In this document: one piece after another, positions 42,460 to 50,298 of the stretch
Layout: each line of letters begins with the position of its first letter
Numbering within the stretch: position 1 is the stretch's first letter
Program-made: the position numbers and the translations under genes
Assembly: GCA_903896505.1 (NCBI GenBank)
Contig: CAITXU010000141.1
Coordinates: forward strand, 1 to 50,298
Direction: 5' to 3'
Length of the DNA stretch: 50,298 nucleotides
Origin: an uncultured Verrucomicrobiota bacterium
Lineage (GTDB): Bacteria; Verrucomicrobiota; Verrucomicrobiia; Limisphaerales; UBA9464
The notes under the pieces: generated by a model
Seen by the model: only the letters and a program-made list of their open reading frames with translations
The model's database searches: none
What the model was told of the DNA's origin: nothing

Positions 42460-43484
42460 AGTTTGAGTTGAAGCAGGCCCACCTCCAGTACCAGGGCTTC
42501 CTGAGCGTTGGTGTGGAGTCGCCGAAGGGTTCGTTCGATCACTCCGAGGTTTTGACTTGCCTCGCTGCGAGTCAGACGACCGGCCACCGCGCTGGTCGCA
42601 GGGGCAAGTCGGGGAAGGAAGGCCAGTTGGGGGTCGCCACCCTGGGTAATCGCCCAAATATCTCGGAGCCAGGCGTGCAGTCCGGCGAGATAATCGCTGC
42701 GATGTCGACGGTATTCGGCCTCCACAGACGCCGTCAGTTCATCTTCCCAACGCTCCTTCAAGGCCGGTTCAGCGTCGGTATGACGCGACAGGGGCGAGGC
42801 TTCCGTCAGGCGGGTCTCGATGGTTTCGCGGGATCGGGCCAGGGTTTGCAACAGTCCCATCAGCAGTCGATATCGGTCGAACAGGTCGGGGCTCTTTGCC
42901 CGGGCCAATTCCGCGAATTGACCGACCCATTCAGCCACCTGTGTCTCGATCAGGACTTGTCCGCTGGCAAAACTAAGTCGAAGGCATCGCGAATGGATGG
43001 TTTCGAGCACCCGCTCTGGATCGGTGGAGAGCAGGATGAGGATGGACCCGGAAGGGGGCTCCTCCAAGGTCTTGAGAAAGGCATTCGCGGCCTGAATGTT
43101 AAGCCGGTCCGCCCCGGCGAGAATGGCCACTTTTCGTCGAGCCTCACCGGCCCGCAGGGAGAGGACGCGGCCCAACTCGCGAACCTGATCGATATTGATG
43201 ATCCGAAGCTTGTTTTCCGGACGAAGCCAGAAGAGGTCTGGATGCCTGCCCTGAAGGATTTGAACACAGGAACGACATTGGAGACACGGTTCAGCGGGAA
43301 GCCCGCCAAAACCCTGGACCGGCGGCTGAAGGCAATTCACGGTCGCGGCCAATCGGAGGGCTGCCTCCTCCAATCTGGACATCGACTCCCCGAAAAACAA
43401 ATAGGCGTGCCCCAACCGACCGCGCTCCAAGCTTCGACGGAGCAGTTCGGCAGCGGTCTGGGACCGGGAAGGGGAATGGCTCAT
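42456..43484 (-). CDS. holB: DNA polymerase III subunit delta' (clamp-loader)
   Basis: 342-aa AAA+ clamp-loader subunit. The opening GRLGHAYLFFGE, the zinc-binding Cys51, Cys67, Cys70 and Cys73 (CLQCRSC), RIINIDQVRELGRVLSL, KVAILAGADRLNIQAANAFLKTLEEPP and the SRC motif HSRCLRLSF are diagnostic. The Walker A position (FFGESMSRLEE) lacks the Lys-Thr/Ser, as in non-ATP-binding delta' subunits. The C-terminal third is a helical collar domain. tmk, often upstream, is not present. The ligase-like gene is translationally coupled to its end. Confidence 0.92.
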   Translation of the reverse strand: MSHSPSRSQTAAELLRRSLERGRLGHAYLFFGESMSRLEEAALRLAATVNCLQPPVQGFGGLPAEPCLQCRSCVQILQGRHPDLFWLRPENKLRIINIDQVRELGRVLSLRAGEARRKVAILAGADRLNIQAANAFLKTLEEPPSGSILILLSTDPERVLETIHSRCLRLSFASGQVLIETQVAEWVGQFAELARAKSPDLFDRYRLLMGLLQTLARSRETIETRLTEASPLSRHTDAEPALKERWEDELTASVEAEYRRHRSDYLAGLHAWLRDIWAITQGGDPQLAFLPRLAPATSAVAGRLTRSEASQNLGVIERTLRRLHTNAQEALVLEVGLLQLKL

Positions 43485-43578
43485 GAAGGTTCAACCGGGC
43501 CGATGATTCAGGCATCCAACGCGGTTACCGTGGCAACAGGAAGGCGTGGGGAAAAGGGAATTTTGTGCCGCTCTGCGC

Positions 43579-44400
43579 TCACGGTGGATGGGGGCCGGAT
43601 TGCGAAACCGGGCCGAGCTTCCGTCGTCGCTCCTCCCAATCCTTCCAAGCTTCGGACCACTCGATTCCACTCAGACGCTCGCGTGCCGGGTCCCAAAGGC
43701 GGTCCAATGCGTGCAACTCGTTGGTCAATAGCGATTTTTGGTGAGTTCGGGCATAGAGCTCCGCAAGGGCCAGCCGATTCTCGGGAAATTCGCCATCGAT
43801 GTGCACGGACGCCTCCAGATGACGACGGGCTTTTTCCCAATTTCCAAGGCTGAGCGGCCAACCGGGGGCGTCGCGATAGAGCAGGCCAAGGGTGCGATCG
43901 GCACCCGCATGGTCGAAGGTTTCATCCAAAGACTTGCTCAACAACAATTCCTGCTCCATTTGGTGAATCAGGTCCAAAGCGCTGAGTCCCCGTGTTTCGG
44001 CGAGTCGTCCGAGATTTAGGGCGAGGTAGTAATGGACCGGGGCAGACGTTGCCATGGAGAGGGCTTGTCGACAGGCCATGATGCCTTGTTCGGCGATGGC
44101 AGCACGACTGGACCGATTGGTGGCAAACTGAGACCAGTCGAATGCCGCCCGCGCAAATCTCCAAGCGCCAACCGAATTGGTCGGTGCCTGAACCCAGGCC
44201 GTCCGATGAACAGCGTAGGCTGCCGCTGCTCTGTCGGCAGCGGACGAATTGGTGACGCCATCCCCAAGAAGTCGTGGATGAGGTGTCAGTAGAATAGCCA
44301 TGGCAACGAGAACCCAGCGATACCAGGAAAGGCAGGGGCAGCGAGACGGTATTGTTCTCAACACTTTGACCTTGCCGAATCGATGGGACTGAGTATACAT
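43579..44400 (-). CDS. exported TPR-like protein of unknown function
   Basis: About 273-aa protein with an N-terminal hydrophobic segment (WYRWVLVAMAILLTPHPRLLGDG) that is probably a signal peptide or anchor. The helical remainder has TPR-like pairs (AEQGIMACRQALSMATSAPVHYYLALNLGRLAETRG; NWEKARRHLEASVHIDGEFPENRLALAELYARTHQK) and the GADRTLGLLYRDAPGWPLSLG segment. It recalls TRAP-transporter-associated TatT proteins only loosely. ATG 44400 chosen; ATG 44436 is possible and would run into the infC leader. Divergent from infC. Confidence 0.78.
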   Translation of the reverse strand: MYTQSHRFGKVKVLRTIPSRCPCLSWYRWVLVAMAILLTPHPRLLGDGVTNSSAADRAAAAYAVHRTAWVQAPTNSVGAWRFARAAFDWSQFATNRSSRAAIAEQGIMACRQALSMATSAPVHYYLALNLGRLAETRGLSALDLIHQMEQELLLSKSLDETFDHAGADRTLGLLYRDAPGWPLSLGNWEKARRHLEASVHIDGEFPENRLALAELYARTHQKSLLTNELHALDRLWDPARERLSGIEWSEAWKDWEERRRKLGPVSQSGPHPP

Positions 44401-44455
44401 CGTTTTGTCAGCGCTTGATATCAATGGTCGTTTCATCCTTCAGCCAAGTTCAACC

Positions 44456-44473
44456 GGAGAGGTTCTCTTGATT
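44456..44473 (+). promoter_or_regulatory. infC ribosome-binding site with non-AUG start
   Basis: GGAGAGG (44456-44462) is followed by TTG (44468-44470) and ATT (44471-44473), in frame with IF-3. The spacings are 5 nt to TTG and 8 nt to ATT. No in-frame ATG exists before the conserved region. E. coli infC also uses a rare AUU start, which IF-3 itself represses, so autogenous control is a reasonable inference. Confidence 0.7.
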
Positions 44474-45139
44474 AGGCCTCCCGTGTCCCGTTTCACACCA
44501 CAAAATCCGCAGTACCGTATCAACGGTAAGATACGCGCCCGGGAAGTCCGGGTGATCGGTGCGGATGGTCAGCAGGTCGGAATCATGGATTTGAGTGCAG
44601 CCATTAACCTGGCCCGCAGTCAAACTCTCGACCTCGTTGAAATTGCACCGACCGCTGTTCCCCCGGTCTGCAGGGTCGTCGACTTTGGAAAGTTCAAGTA
44701 TGAACAGGCGAAGCGAGAACGCGACGCCCGAAAGCACCAGCACGCGAATACGGTCAAGGAGGTTCAATTGACCCCCCGCATTTCTCCCCATGATCTCTCC
44801 ATCAAGCTGGAGCATGCAGTGGCGTTTCTTTGTGAGGACATGAAGGTCAAGATTGCCCTTCGTTTCCGCGGCCGGGAGATGGCCCATACCGAGATTGGCA
44901 TGGGGGTGGTCGATAAATTTCTTCGGGAATTAGGGCCATGGGGCCAGCCGGACTCTCCGCCACGACTGGTAGGGAAAGCCGTCAACGTCATGATCAGCCC
45001 GTTGCCCAGGGCTAAACGTGCCAAAAATCCGCGCGAAAATGAACCGCTTCCCGAGAGTGATCCCGGGTCGGATGAGTCCGACGAGGACGACGATTCCGAG
45101 GATCATGGCCGGGATGCTGGCGAAGATGCCCAGGCGTAG
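44468..45139 (+). CDS. infC: translation initiation factor IF-3
   Basis: About 223-aa initiation factor that proofreads start codons and prevents subunit reassociation. The N-domain begins YRINGKIRAREVRVIGADGQQVG; DFGKFKYEQAKRERDARK is the linker; the C-domain includes VKEVQLTPRISPHDLSIKLEHAVAFLCEDMKVKIALRFRGREMAH. About 35 extra acidic residues follow (ESDPGSDESDEDDDSEDHGRD), absent from E. coli IF-3 (180 aa). The start is TTG or ATT after a good ribosome-binding site. rpmI and rplT, the usual followers, are absent. Confidence 0.95.
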   Translation: MIRPPVSRFTPQNPQYRINGKIRAREVRVIGADGQQVGIMDLSAAINLARSQTLDLVEIAPTAVPPVCRVVDFGKFKYEQAKRERDARKHQHANTVKEVQLTPRISPHDLSIKLEHAVAFLCEDMKVKIALRFRGREMAHTEIGMGVVDKFLRELGPWGQPDSPPRLVGKAVNVMISPLPRAKRAKNPRENEPLPESDPGSDESDEDDDSEDHGRDAGEDAQA

Positions 45140-45286
45140 TTGCCGAAGGGTCACTGCCGAGGCGTAACTATTCCTCCTCAACCGGCACACTCACGGGACG
45201 AGACCCTGAGGGCTCCTGATGAATACCGATTCAATCGGGATGGCCGGGAGCACCTTGATGGGCGAAAACAAGTGCCCGTATAGCCA

Positions 45287-45312
45287 AAAGCCGCGTGACA
45301 GCACGCGGCTTT
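45287..45312. terminator. perfect 11-bp hairpin between convergent infC and desaturase
   Basis: AAAGCCGCGTG (45287-45297), loop ACAG, CACGCGGCTTT (45302-45312). The flanking AAAA/TTT runs let it work in both directions as an intrinsic terminator, though the T-run is short. The preceding 150 bp (45140-45286) hold no gene that I can recognise. Confidence 0.8.
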
Positions 45313-45337
45313 GACGCTTAGTGGGCTGCAGGCAAGA

Positions 45338-46294
45338 TTATCGCCGGGAGCCCGATTGAGTCCTGGCGCCCAACAGGATCGCCTTACCTTGTTGAATTGT
45401 GGACGGTAACGAATTGGATTCCGGTCCGCGTTGGGTGGGCATCTGTTCCGTTGGAGCGGAAGAGGTTGATTGCAGGGTCTTAGCTTTTGCGACTCGTTGG
45501 TCTGCCGACGGAACCCGGATGTCCCAAGTCAGTCGGACCCACGACAAGCTGCGAATGATGCCATAGACCACATCACACTGCCACCACTCCAGACCGTGTC
45601 GCGCGGAGGTGGGAAAAGCATGGTGGTTGTTATGCCACCCTTCGCCGAAGGTCAGGATCGCGCAAACCAAATTATTCCGACTCCGATCTTCCGTTTCGTA
45701 CGGCGACTCCCCGAACAGATGGCAGATGGAATTGATACTCCAGGTGGAATGATGCACCAGGAAGACCCGAACGAGTCCACCCCACAAGACGGCTGAGGCA
45801 GCTGCTGCCCAGGTTCCAGTGATCGCCAGGGCAATCAAACCGGGAAGGAGGATTCCCCCGATGACCCACAACCAGTAGTACCGGTTGAGCATTCGCAACT
45901 GGGGCTCCCGGATAAGGTCCGGCACCAGGCGAACATAATTTTCCGGAGCATGACTGAACATCCAACCGACATGGGAATACCACCAACCATAGAGCACTCC
46001 GGAAACCCCTGTGCCATGATGATGGGGGGAATGGGGGTCACCCGGTTCATCGCTGTGCCGATGATGACGACGATGACAGGCGGTCCAGAAAAAGATGGGG
46101 CCTTGAGCGGCCATGCTTCCGGCGATGCACAATGCCGCCCGGAGCGTAACACCGCATTTGAAGCTGCGATGTGTAAAAAGCCGGTGATATCCCAGCGTGA
46201 TACCGAGCATGGTGACAGCGTAAAAGCTCGCGCAGAGAATCAGGTCTAAGAGGGACAATCCGCGATTCCAGAAGACCACCCCGGCCCCAATCAC
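45338..46294 (-). CDS. acyl-CoA / fatty acid desaturase (start unclear)
   Basis: Membrane di-iron desaturase of the delta-9 type. The three histidine boxes are all intact: HRLFTH (HX4H), HRRHH, and HNNHH (GEGWHNNHHAFP). About four membrane helices; the C-terminal 60 residues are Ser/Thr/Gln-rich and probably disordered. GTG 46294 gives 318 aa, but it falls inside the first hydrophobic segment (IAAIITIVVPWIAVIGAGVVFW). The frame stays open 42 codons upstream to a TAA at 46421-46423 with no ATG, GTG or TTG; an ATC at 46385-46387 sits where a start would be expected. Function is clear; the N-terminus is not. Confidence 0.9.
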   Translation of the reverse strand: MIGAGVVFWNRGLSLLDLILCASFYAVTMLGITLGYHRLFTHRSFKCGVTLRAALCIAGSMAAQGPIFFWTACHRRHHRHSDEPGDPHSPHHHGTGVSGVLYGWWYSHVGWMFSHAPENYVRLVPDLIREPQLRMLNRYYWLWVIGGILLPGLIALAITGTWAAAASAVLWGGLVRVFLVHHSTWSINSICHLFGESPYETEDRSRNNLVCAILTFGEGWHNNHHAFPTSARHGLEWWQCDVVYGIIRSLSWVRLTWDIRVPSADQRVAKAKTLQSTSSAPTEQMPTQRGPESNSLPSTIQQGKAILLGARTQSGSRR

Positions 46295-46741
46295 GGCAAT
46301 CCAAGGAACGACGATGGTGATGATGGCCGCAATGCGCTCGGCGCGCTCCGCCGAACTGGCGGTCGCAGGACTAGGTGATGGCTTGATGTTAAAGTCGGAC
46401 GACGCCGGGCAAAGATTGAATTATTTCGGGCAGACAACCGGTTCGTCCGGTCGCGGTCTTGGCCCCAAGCACTTGTCCATGGCATCCGCGGATGATGCAG
46501 TTAACTGCCGAAGAGAGAATTGCGCAAGGTAAACTTCGGAAGGAAAAAACCTGAGAAGTGGAATTACCTCAAACTTCCCATTGCCATTCTTCGGGGGAAG
46601 GCTAGTCTCTACCAGTCCGAGGTCTGACAGCCCTTCTTCCCATTTGGAGGTGGCTGCTTCCCCATGTTCGAAGTTCCCGCGGCACGATCATTGTTTTCGC
46701 CGCCATCCCGGGCTCTGACCATTCCGGATATCCGAAAAAGT
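46295..46741 (+). other. 447-bp region before rho; candidate promoter only
   Basis: The left part (to about 46420) is probably still desaturase coding sequence. In the rest, TTGCCA (46581-46586) and TAGTCT (46603-46608), 16 bp apart, are a weak promoter candidate for rho. GGAGGT (46645-46650) precedes an ATG at 46664 by 13 nt, an alternative rho start. I see no RNA gene. Confidence 0.35.
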
Positions 46742-48343
46742 ATGAGCGATAGCAGCACGTCAAACGGCAAAACTGTGGCAACTGGCGGTGATTGGTCACC
46801 AGGTGCGGTTGGACCGTCCAGCCCAGTCCAAAACGTCAATCCTCCCCCCGTTTCTGCCGATAACCCGGCACCACAGTCTCAGGGAGCCCCCTCTCTGGAT
46901 GCGGGAGCGGGACCAGCAACACCTAATTTCCAGAACCCGAATTCCCAGAATCCAAGAGCCGATCAGCGAGGTGACTTTCGCGGCCCCTCCGAAGGTCGGC
47001 CTCCCGGCGGTAGTCCGCAGGGCTTCCGCGGAGGGGAAGGTCGGCAGGGCAATTTCCGTCCAGGCGGAGGCCATGGACGCCATCAGCACAATCACCGCCA
47101 GCGGGGCGGTGGAGGTGGGGGTGGAGGAGGTGGTGGTGGCGGTCCGCAGGGCGGCGGCGGCGGCGGCGGCGGTGGCCAGTCGCAGGGCGGTGGTCAGCCT
47201 CCCCGGCCAATGGGACCGCAACTGGGAGCCGACGGGAACCCAATCATCACGGACGGCTATCTCGAGATATCCGAAAAGGGCTTTGGATTCCTACGTTCTC
47301 CCAAGGGGCACTTTGCCCCCAAGCCAACCGATGTCTTCCTGACACCCGACTCCATCAAGCGGATGGGTCTTCGGGAAGGTTGCCAGATTGAATGCACCGT
47401 TAATCCGCCGCACAAGGGGAACAGTCCTCAAATGCGGGAGGTATTAAAGGTCAACGGTCGGTCTTATCAGGAATTTCTGCACGCCATGAGGTTTGAGAAC
47501 CTGGTGACGGTGGATCCCATTGAGAAGTTTCGATTGGAAACCACGCCGGACCAATTGGAGACAAGAATCATCGATCTGGTGACGCCCATCGGCAAGGGAA
47601 CACGCGGTCTCATCGTTGCTCCACCTCGAACCGGCAAAACAACGATCCTCAAGCAAATCTGCAACGCCATCACCACCAACCATCCCGAGGTCCATTGCCT
47701 GGTGCTGCTGATCGATGAACGTCCTGAGGAAGTCACCGACTTTCAACGTTCGGTCAAGGCCGAGGTGATCGCTTCCAGCAACGATCAGGATTTGGAAACC
47801 CACGTCCGCCTGAGTCGTTTCATGATCGAACGGTGCCGCCGGATGGTGGAAGCCGGCAAGGACGTGTTTGTCCTGCTGGACTCGATCACCCGGGTCGCGC
47901 GAGCTTACAATTCCGTCCACGGCGGATCGGGAAGAACGATGACCGGCGGTGTCGATGCGCGTGCGCTCGAAATTCCCCGCAAGATGTTTGCTTCCGCCCG
48001 TAAAATTGAGGAAGGCGGTTCCCTCACGATTCTGGCGACTGCCTTGATCGATACCGGTTCACGCATGGATGAACTGATCTTTCAGGAATTTAAAGGAACC
48101 GGAAACATGGAATTGATTCTGGAACGCAAGCTGGCCGAACGGCGGTTGTTTCCGGCCATCGATATTCTGAAGTCCGGGACACGCAAAGAGGAAAAACTAT
48201 TCGCGCCCCACCAGCTGGATGCCATCCGCAAGCTCCGTCGGATGATGACTGATCTTCAACCGGTCGAAGCCATGGAAACGCTGCTCATGGCCCTTAAGAA
48301 GCACAAAACCAACGACGAATTGCTGGCCAAGCTCTCGGGATAG
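46742..48343 (+). CDS. rho: transcription termination factor Rho with glycine-rich insert
   Basis: 533-aa hexameric RNA helicase. An N-terminal disordered stretch (to about residue 160) is very rich in Gly, Pro and Gln, with two Gly runs (13 and 9) around 47104-47180. Then comes the RNA-binding cold-shock-like domain (GYLEISEKGFGFLRSP) and the ATPase: Walker A APPRTGKTT, LLIDERPEEVTDF, VLLDSITRVARAYN, and the Q/R-loop region GGSGRTMTGGVD. It lacks nothing essential. The MSDSS start at 46742 has a poor ribosome-binding site; ATG 46664 (26 residues earlier) is the alternative. Followed by a strong intrinsic terminator. Confidence 0.95.
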   Translation: MSDSSTSNGKTVATGGDWSPGAVGPSSPVQNVNPPPVSADNPAPQSQGAPSLDAGAGPATPNFQNPNSQNPRADQRGDFRGPSEGRPPGGSPQGFRGGEGRQGNFRPGGGHGRHQHNHRQRGGGGGGGGGGGGGPQGGGGGGGGGQSQGGGQPPRPMGPQLGADGNPIITDGYLEISEKGFGFLRSPKGHFAPKPTDVFLTPDSIKRMGLREGCQIECTVNPPHKGNSPQMREVLKVNGRSYQEFLHAMRFENLVTVDPIEKFRLETTPDQLETRIIDLVTPIGKGTRGLIVAPPRTGKTTILKQICNAITTNHPEVHCLVLLIDERPEEVTDFQRSVKAEVIASSNDQDLETHVRLSRFMIERCRRMVEAGKDVFVLLDSITRVARAYNSVHGGSGRTMTGGVDARALEIPRKMFASARKIEEGGSLTILATALIDTGSRMDELIFQEFKGTGNMELILERKLAERRLFPAIDILKSGTRKEEKLFAPHQLDAIRKLRRMMTDLQPVEAMETLLMALKKHKTNDELLAKLSG

Positions 48344-48448
48344 CCTGCTCCCGGTCCAGGGATGGATGTTCCCGGGAGTTCCTGATTCCTGACCGAATAT
48401 CGGAGTGATCCGGACCCCGGCGGTAAGGTGGCTTAGTTTGATTGAATA

Positions 48449-48481
48449 CCAGCCCTGATGTTTCATCAGGGCTGGTTTTTT
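48449..48481 (+). terminator. intrinsic terminator after rho
   Basis: CCAGCCCTGATG (48449-48460), loop TTT, CATCAGGGCTGG (48464-48475), then six T (48476-48481). A perfect 12-bp GC-rich stem with U-tract; it would end rho transcription about 106 bp after the stop. Confidence 0.92.
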
Positions 48482-48574
48482 GCTGGTTGTGAAACAGGTC
48501 TCCTATCCGCTTCGATCGACGAGCCAAATGAAGGATATCTCGATCTCGATTCCTGCGCCGGGCACCGACCTGGG

Positions 48575-50298
48575 TTATGCCCCCGCCAGCACCGTTCTCG
48601 GCGTCGGATCGCTGGACTTGCGGTTTCCACGGAATAGCAGATAGAGCACCGGAAGGACGATCAGGGTGAGCGGTGTGGCGCTGACTAATCCGCCAATGAT
48701 CACCACCGCCAGGGGTCGCTGAGATTCTGATCCGATTCCGTGGGAAAGCGCCATTGGAAGAAGCCCTAGCATGGCGAGCATGGCCGTCATCAATACGGTA
48801 CGCAATCGGGTGGAGGCCCCCTGTTTCACAGCAGTTCGCGTTTCGACACCGTTTTCCAACAGTTGGTCAAAATAGCTGACCATCACCACGCCGTTCAGAA
48901 CCGCCTGGCCAAACAGGGCGATGAAACCGATGGCGGCGCTGACACTCAAAGGGATGTGGGTGACCCAAAGGGCCAAAACTCCACCCACCACTGCGAACGG
49001 AACGTTCAAGAGGATGAGCAGGGCGCTGCTGACCGATCGAAACGTGTTGAAAAGCAGGACGAAGATGATGAAAACCGAGACAGGCAGGACGATTGCCAGC
49101 CGTTTCATCGCCCGCTGTTGATTTTCGAACTCACCGCTCCAGGTGATGAGGTAGCCTTCCGGAAGTTTGATGTCGGCACATTTTGCCTGCATTTCGGCAA
49201 CCACGCTACCCATGTCGCGTCCCTTGATGAACACCCCGACGGCCTTGACCTGGCGTCCCCCTTCGCGGCTGATGTTGAGCGGACCGCTCACCGTCCGGAA
49301 GTTGGCCAATTGTGACAGCGGTACTTTGGCCCCTTCCGGAGTGTCGACGAGGATGCCCCTCATGGCATCGATGGTCCGTTCTGGTTCCCGGAGGCGGACC
49401 ACCACGCCAAAATGTTTCTCACCTTCCCAAATTTGGGTTGCCTCCTTGCCTCCCAAGGCCATTTCCACGACGTCCTGAACATCCTGGATATTCACTCCGT
49501 AACGGGCCGCTGCTTCCCGGTTGATCTCCAAAAGGATTTGGGGAACCTCTCCATCCCGGTCAATGAAGGCACCGGCGACACCGGGTATCGAATGAACGCG
49601 CCGTTTGACCTCACGTACGGATGCGAGGATGTCGGCTTGGTTTTCGCCGAACACCTTGACCACAACCTGGCCTTTGATTTGGCTAATGCTCTCGAGGACG
49701 TTGTCCCGGATGGGTTGCGAGATGCCCACTTCGATTCCCGGATATTCCTTTTCCAGAACCAACTGAAGTTCATCAACAATCACCGACTTGGTCCGGCCCG
49801 ATGCCCATTGTTTGGAGTCCACCAGGTCGACAAAGCATTCGATCTGATTGAGCGATTTGGGGTCCGTTCCGTCTTCCGGGCGACCGGCCTTGGAAATGAC
49901 AGAGTGGACTTCGGGAACCGTGTGGAGTACATCACGTACCCTGCGGCACCAGCGCGTCGACTCCTTGAGACTGACTCCCGGAGGAAGTGTGACCGTCACC
50001 CAAAGGGTGCCTTCGTCCAGTTCAGGTAAAAACTCCGTTCCTAATTGGGTGAACAGGAAAAGTGCCCCCGCCAAAGAAGCGATGGCCAGTGCCAGAACAA
50101 GCCGGGTGTTGTTCAATGCCCAATCCAGGAACGGCACGTAGACCTTCTTGCATTGGCGAATCACCCAAAGGTCATCGTGGGGCAGCTTTTTCCGGAGGAA
50201 AGCCCAGCAGAGAAGCGGAACGAGCGTCAGCGAAAACAGTAGGGAACCCACCAGGGCGCTGGTCACTGTCCATGCCATCGGTGCAAAAATACGCCCTT
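48575..50298 (-). CDS. CzcA/CusA-type heavy-metal RND efflux pump, 5'-truncated by window edge
   Basis: C-terminal 574 codons of an inner-membrane proton-driven efflux transporter of the HME-RND family (full length about 1030 aa). The frame continues off the window: KGRIFAPMAW just before base 50278 is the family's GR-F-P-A motif, so the ATG at 50278 is internal. LGTEFLPELDEGTLW, the periplasmic porter domain (PGIEVGISQPIRDNVLESISQIKGQVVVKVFG), SREGGRQVKAVGVFIKGRD and membrane helices (LLNVPFAVVGGVLALW, GFIALFGQAVLNGVVMVSYF) follow. The metal is not predictable. The CzcB and CzcC partners would lie beyond the window. Confidence 0.93.
   Translation of the reverse strand, partial: GRIFAPMAWTVTSALVGSLLFSLTLVPLLCWAFLRKKLPHDDLWVIRQCKKVYVPFLDWALNNTRLVLALAIASLAGALFLFTQLGTEFLPELDEGTLWVTVTLPPGVSLKESTRWCRRVRDVLHTVPEVHSVISKAGRPEDGTDPKSLNQIECFVDLVDSKQWASGRTKSVIVDELQLVLEKEYPGIEVGISQPIRDNVLESISQIKGQVVVKVFGENQADILASVREVKRRVHSIPGVAGAFIDRDGEVPQILLEINREAAARYGVNIQDVQDVVEMALGGKEATQIWEGEKHFGVVVRLREPERTIDAMRGILVDTPEGAKVPLSQLANFRTVSGPLNISREGGRQVKAVGVFIKGRDMGSVVAEMQAKCADIKLPEGYLITWSGEFENQQRAMKRLAIVLPVSVFIIFVLLFNTFRSVSSALLILLNVPFAVVGGVLALWVTHIPLSVSAAIGFIALFGQAVLNGVVMVSYFDQLLENGVETRTAVKQGASTRLRTVLMTAMLAMLGLLPMALSHGIGSESQRPLAVVIIGGLVSATPLTLIVLPVLYLLFRGNRKSSDPTPRTVLAGA

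Noticed and set aside
42438..43853. 471-codon plus-strand frame
   Set aside because: Antisense shadow of holB and the TPR-like gene; composition and lack of motifs argue against a gene.

Overview
The window reads as a 50.3 kb piece of a high-GC Gram-negative chromosome, most likely from Verrucomicrobiota and probably the Limisphaerales/Pedosphaera side of the phylum. That placement is inference. It rests on prepilin-like proteins carrying the N-terminal [16 protein letters not shown] segment (two of three with an H-X9-DG C-terminal motif), a CRTAC1/ASPIC-UnbV lipoprotein beside a TPR protein, a Rho factor with a long glycine-rich insert, lpxD (so a lipid A outer membrane), and short palindromic dispersed repeats in the gaps. 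Gene order is largely housekeeping. I see no prophage, CRISPR array, integrase, rRNA or tRNA.

The left edge is artificial. Bases 1-48 are an Illumina TruSeq dual-index adapter, so the contig really starts near base 49. The right edge cuts a CzcA-type efflux pump.

Layout. 0.15-7.3 kb: recN (-), then a plus-strand run of a metallo-beta-lactamase-fold hydrolase, plsC-type acyltransferase, grpE-dnaJ, rsmE and agmatine deiminase, with a 69-bp tandem repeat between the last two that forms the RsmE tail. 7.3-12.5 kb: MFS transporter and Gfo/Idh/MocA oxidoreductase (-), panD-lpxD (+), deoC (-). 12.8-18.4 kb: a minus-strand exported block of a large secreted protein, trypsin-like protease, sialidase-like protein and sialate O-acetylesterase, which suggests use of sialylated glycans. 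18.6-27.9 kb: transglutaminase-like protein, a divergent UvrA, glutaredoxin, DUF3500 protein, YmdB-type phosphodiesterase, xseA, and a tandem pair of paralogues of unknown function. 27.9-31.6 kb: a LarA-family nickel racemase/epimerase homologue abutting a mannonate-oxidoreductase-like SDR, then pabB. 31.7-38.1 kb: three prepilin-like proteins, a HEAT-repeat lipoprotein, and a coupled CRTAC1-TPR pair. 38.2-43.5 kb: a small anchored protein, rph, histidine phosphatase and prmA (+), overlapping convergently with an O-antigen-ligase-like gene coupled to holB (-). 43.6-50.3 kb: TPR-like protein (-), infC with a non-AUG start, acyl-CoA desaturase (-), rho with a strong terminator, and the czcA fragment.

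No single element is clearly a new system. The best candidates for follow-up are the LarA-SDR pair, the tandem unknown paralogues, the prepilin/CRTAC1/TPR block, and several distinct palindromic repeat types, one of which has been read into a protein C-terminus. Several apparent long reading frames have N-termini made of repeat or neighbouring sequence, so starts were re-chosen from conserved protein ends and ribosome-binding sites.
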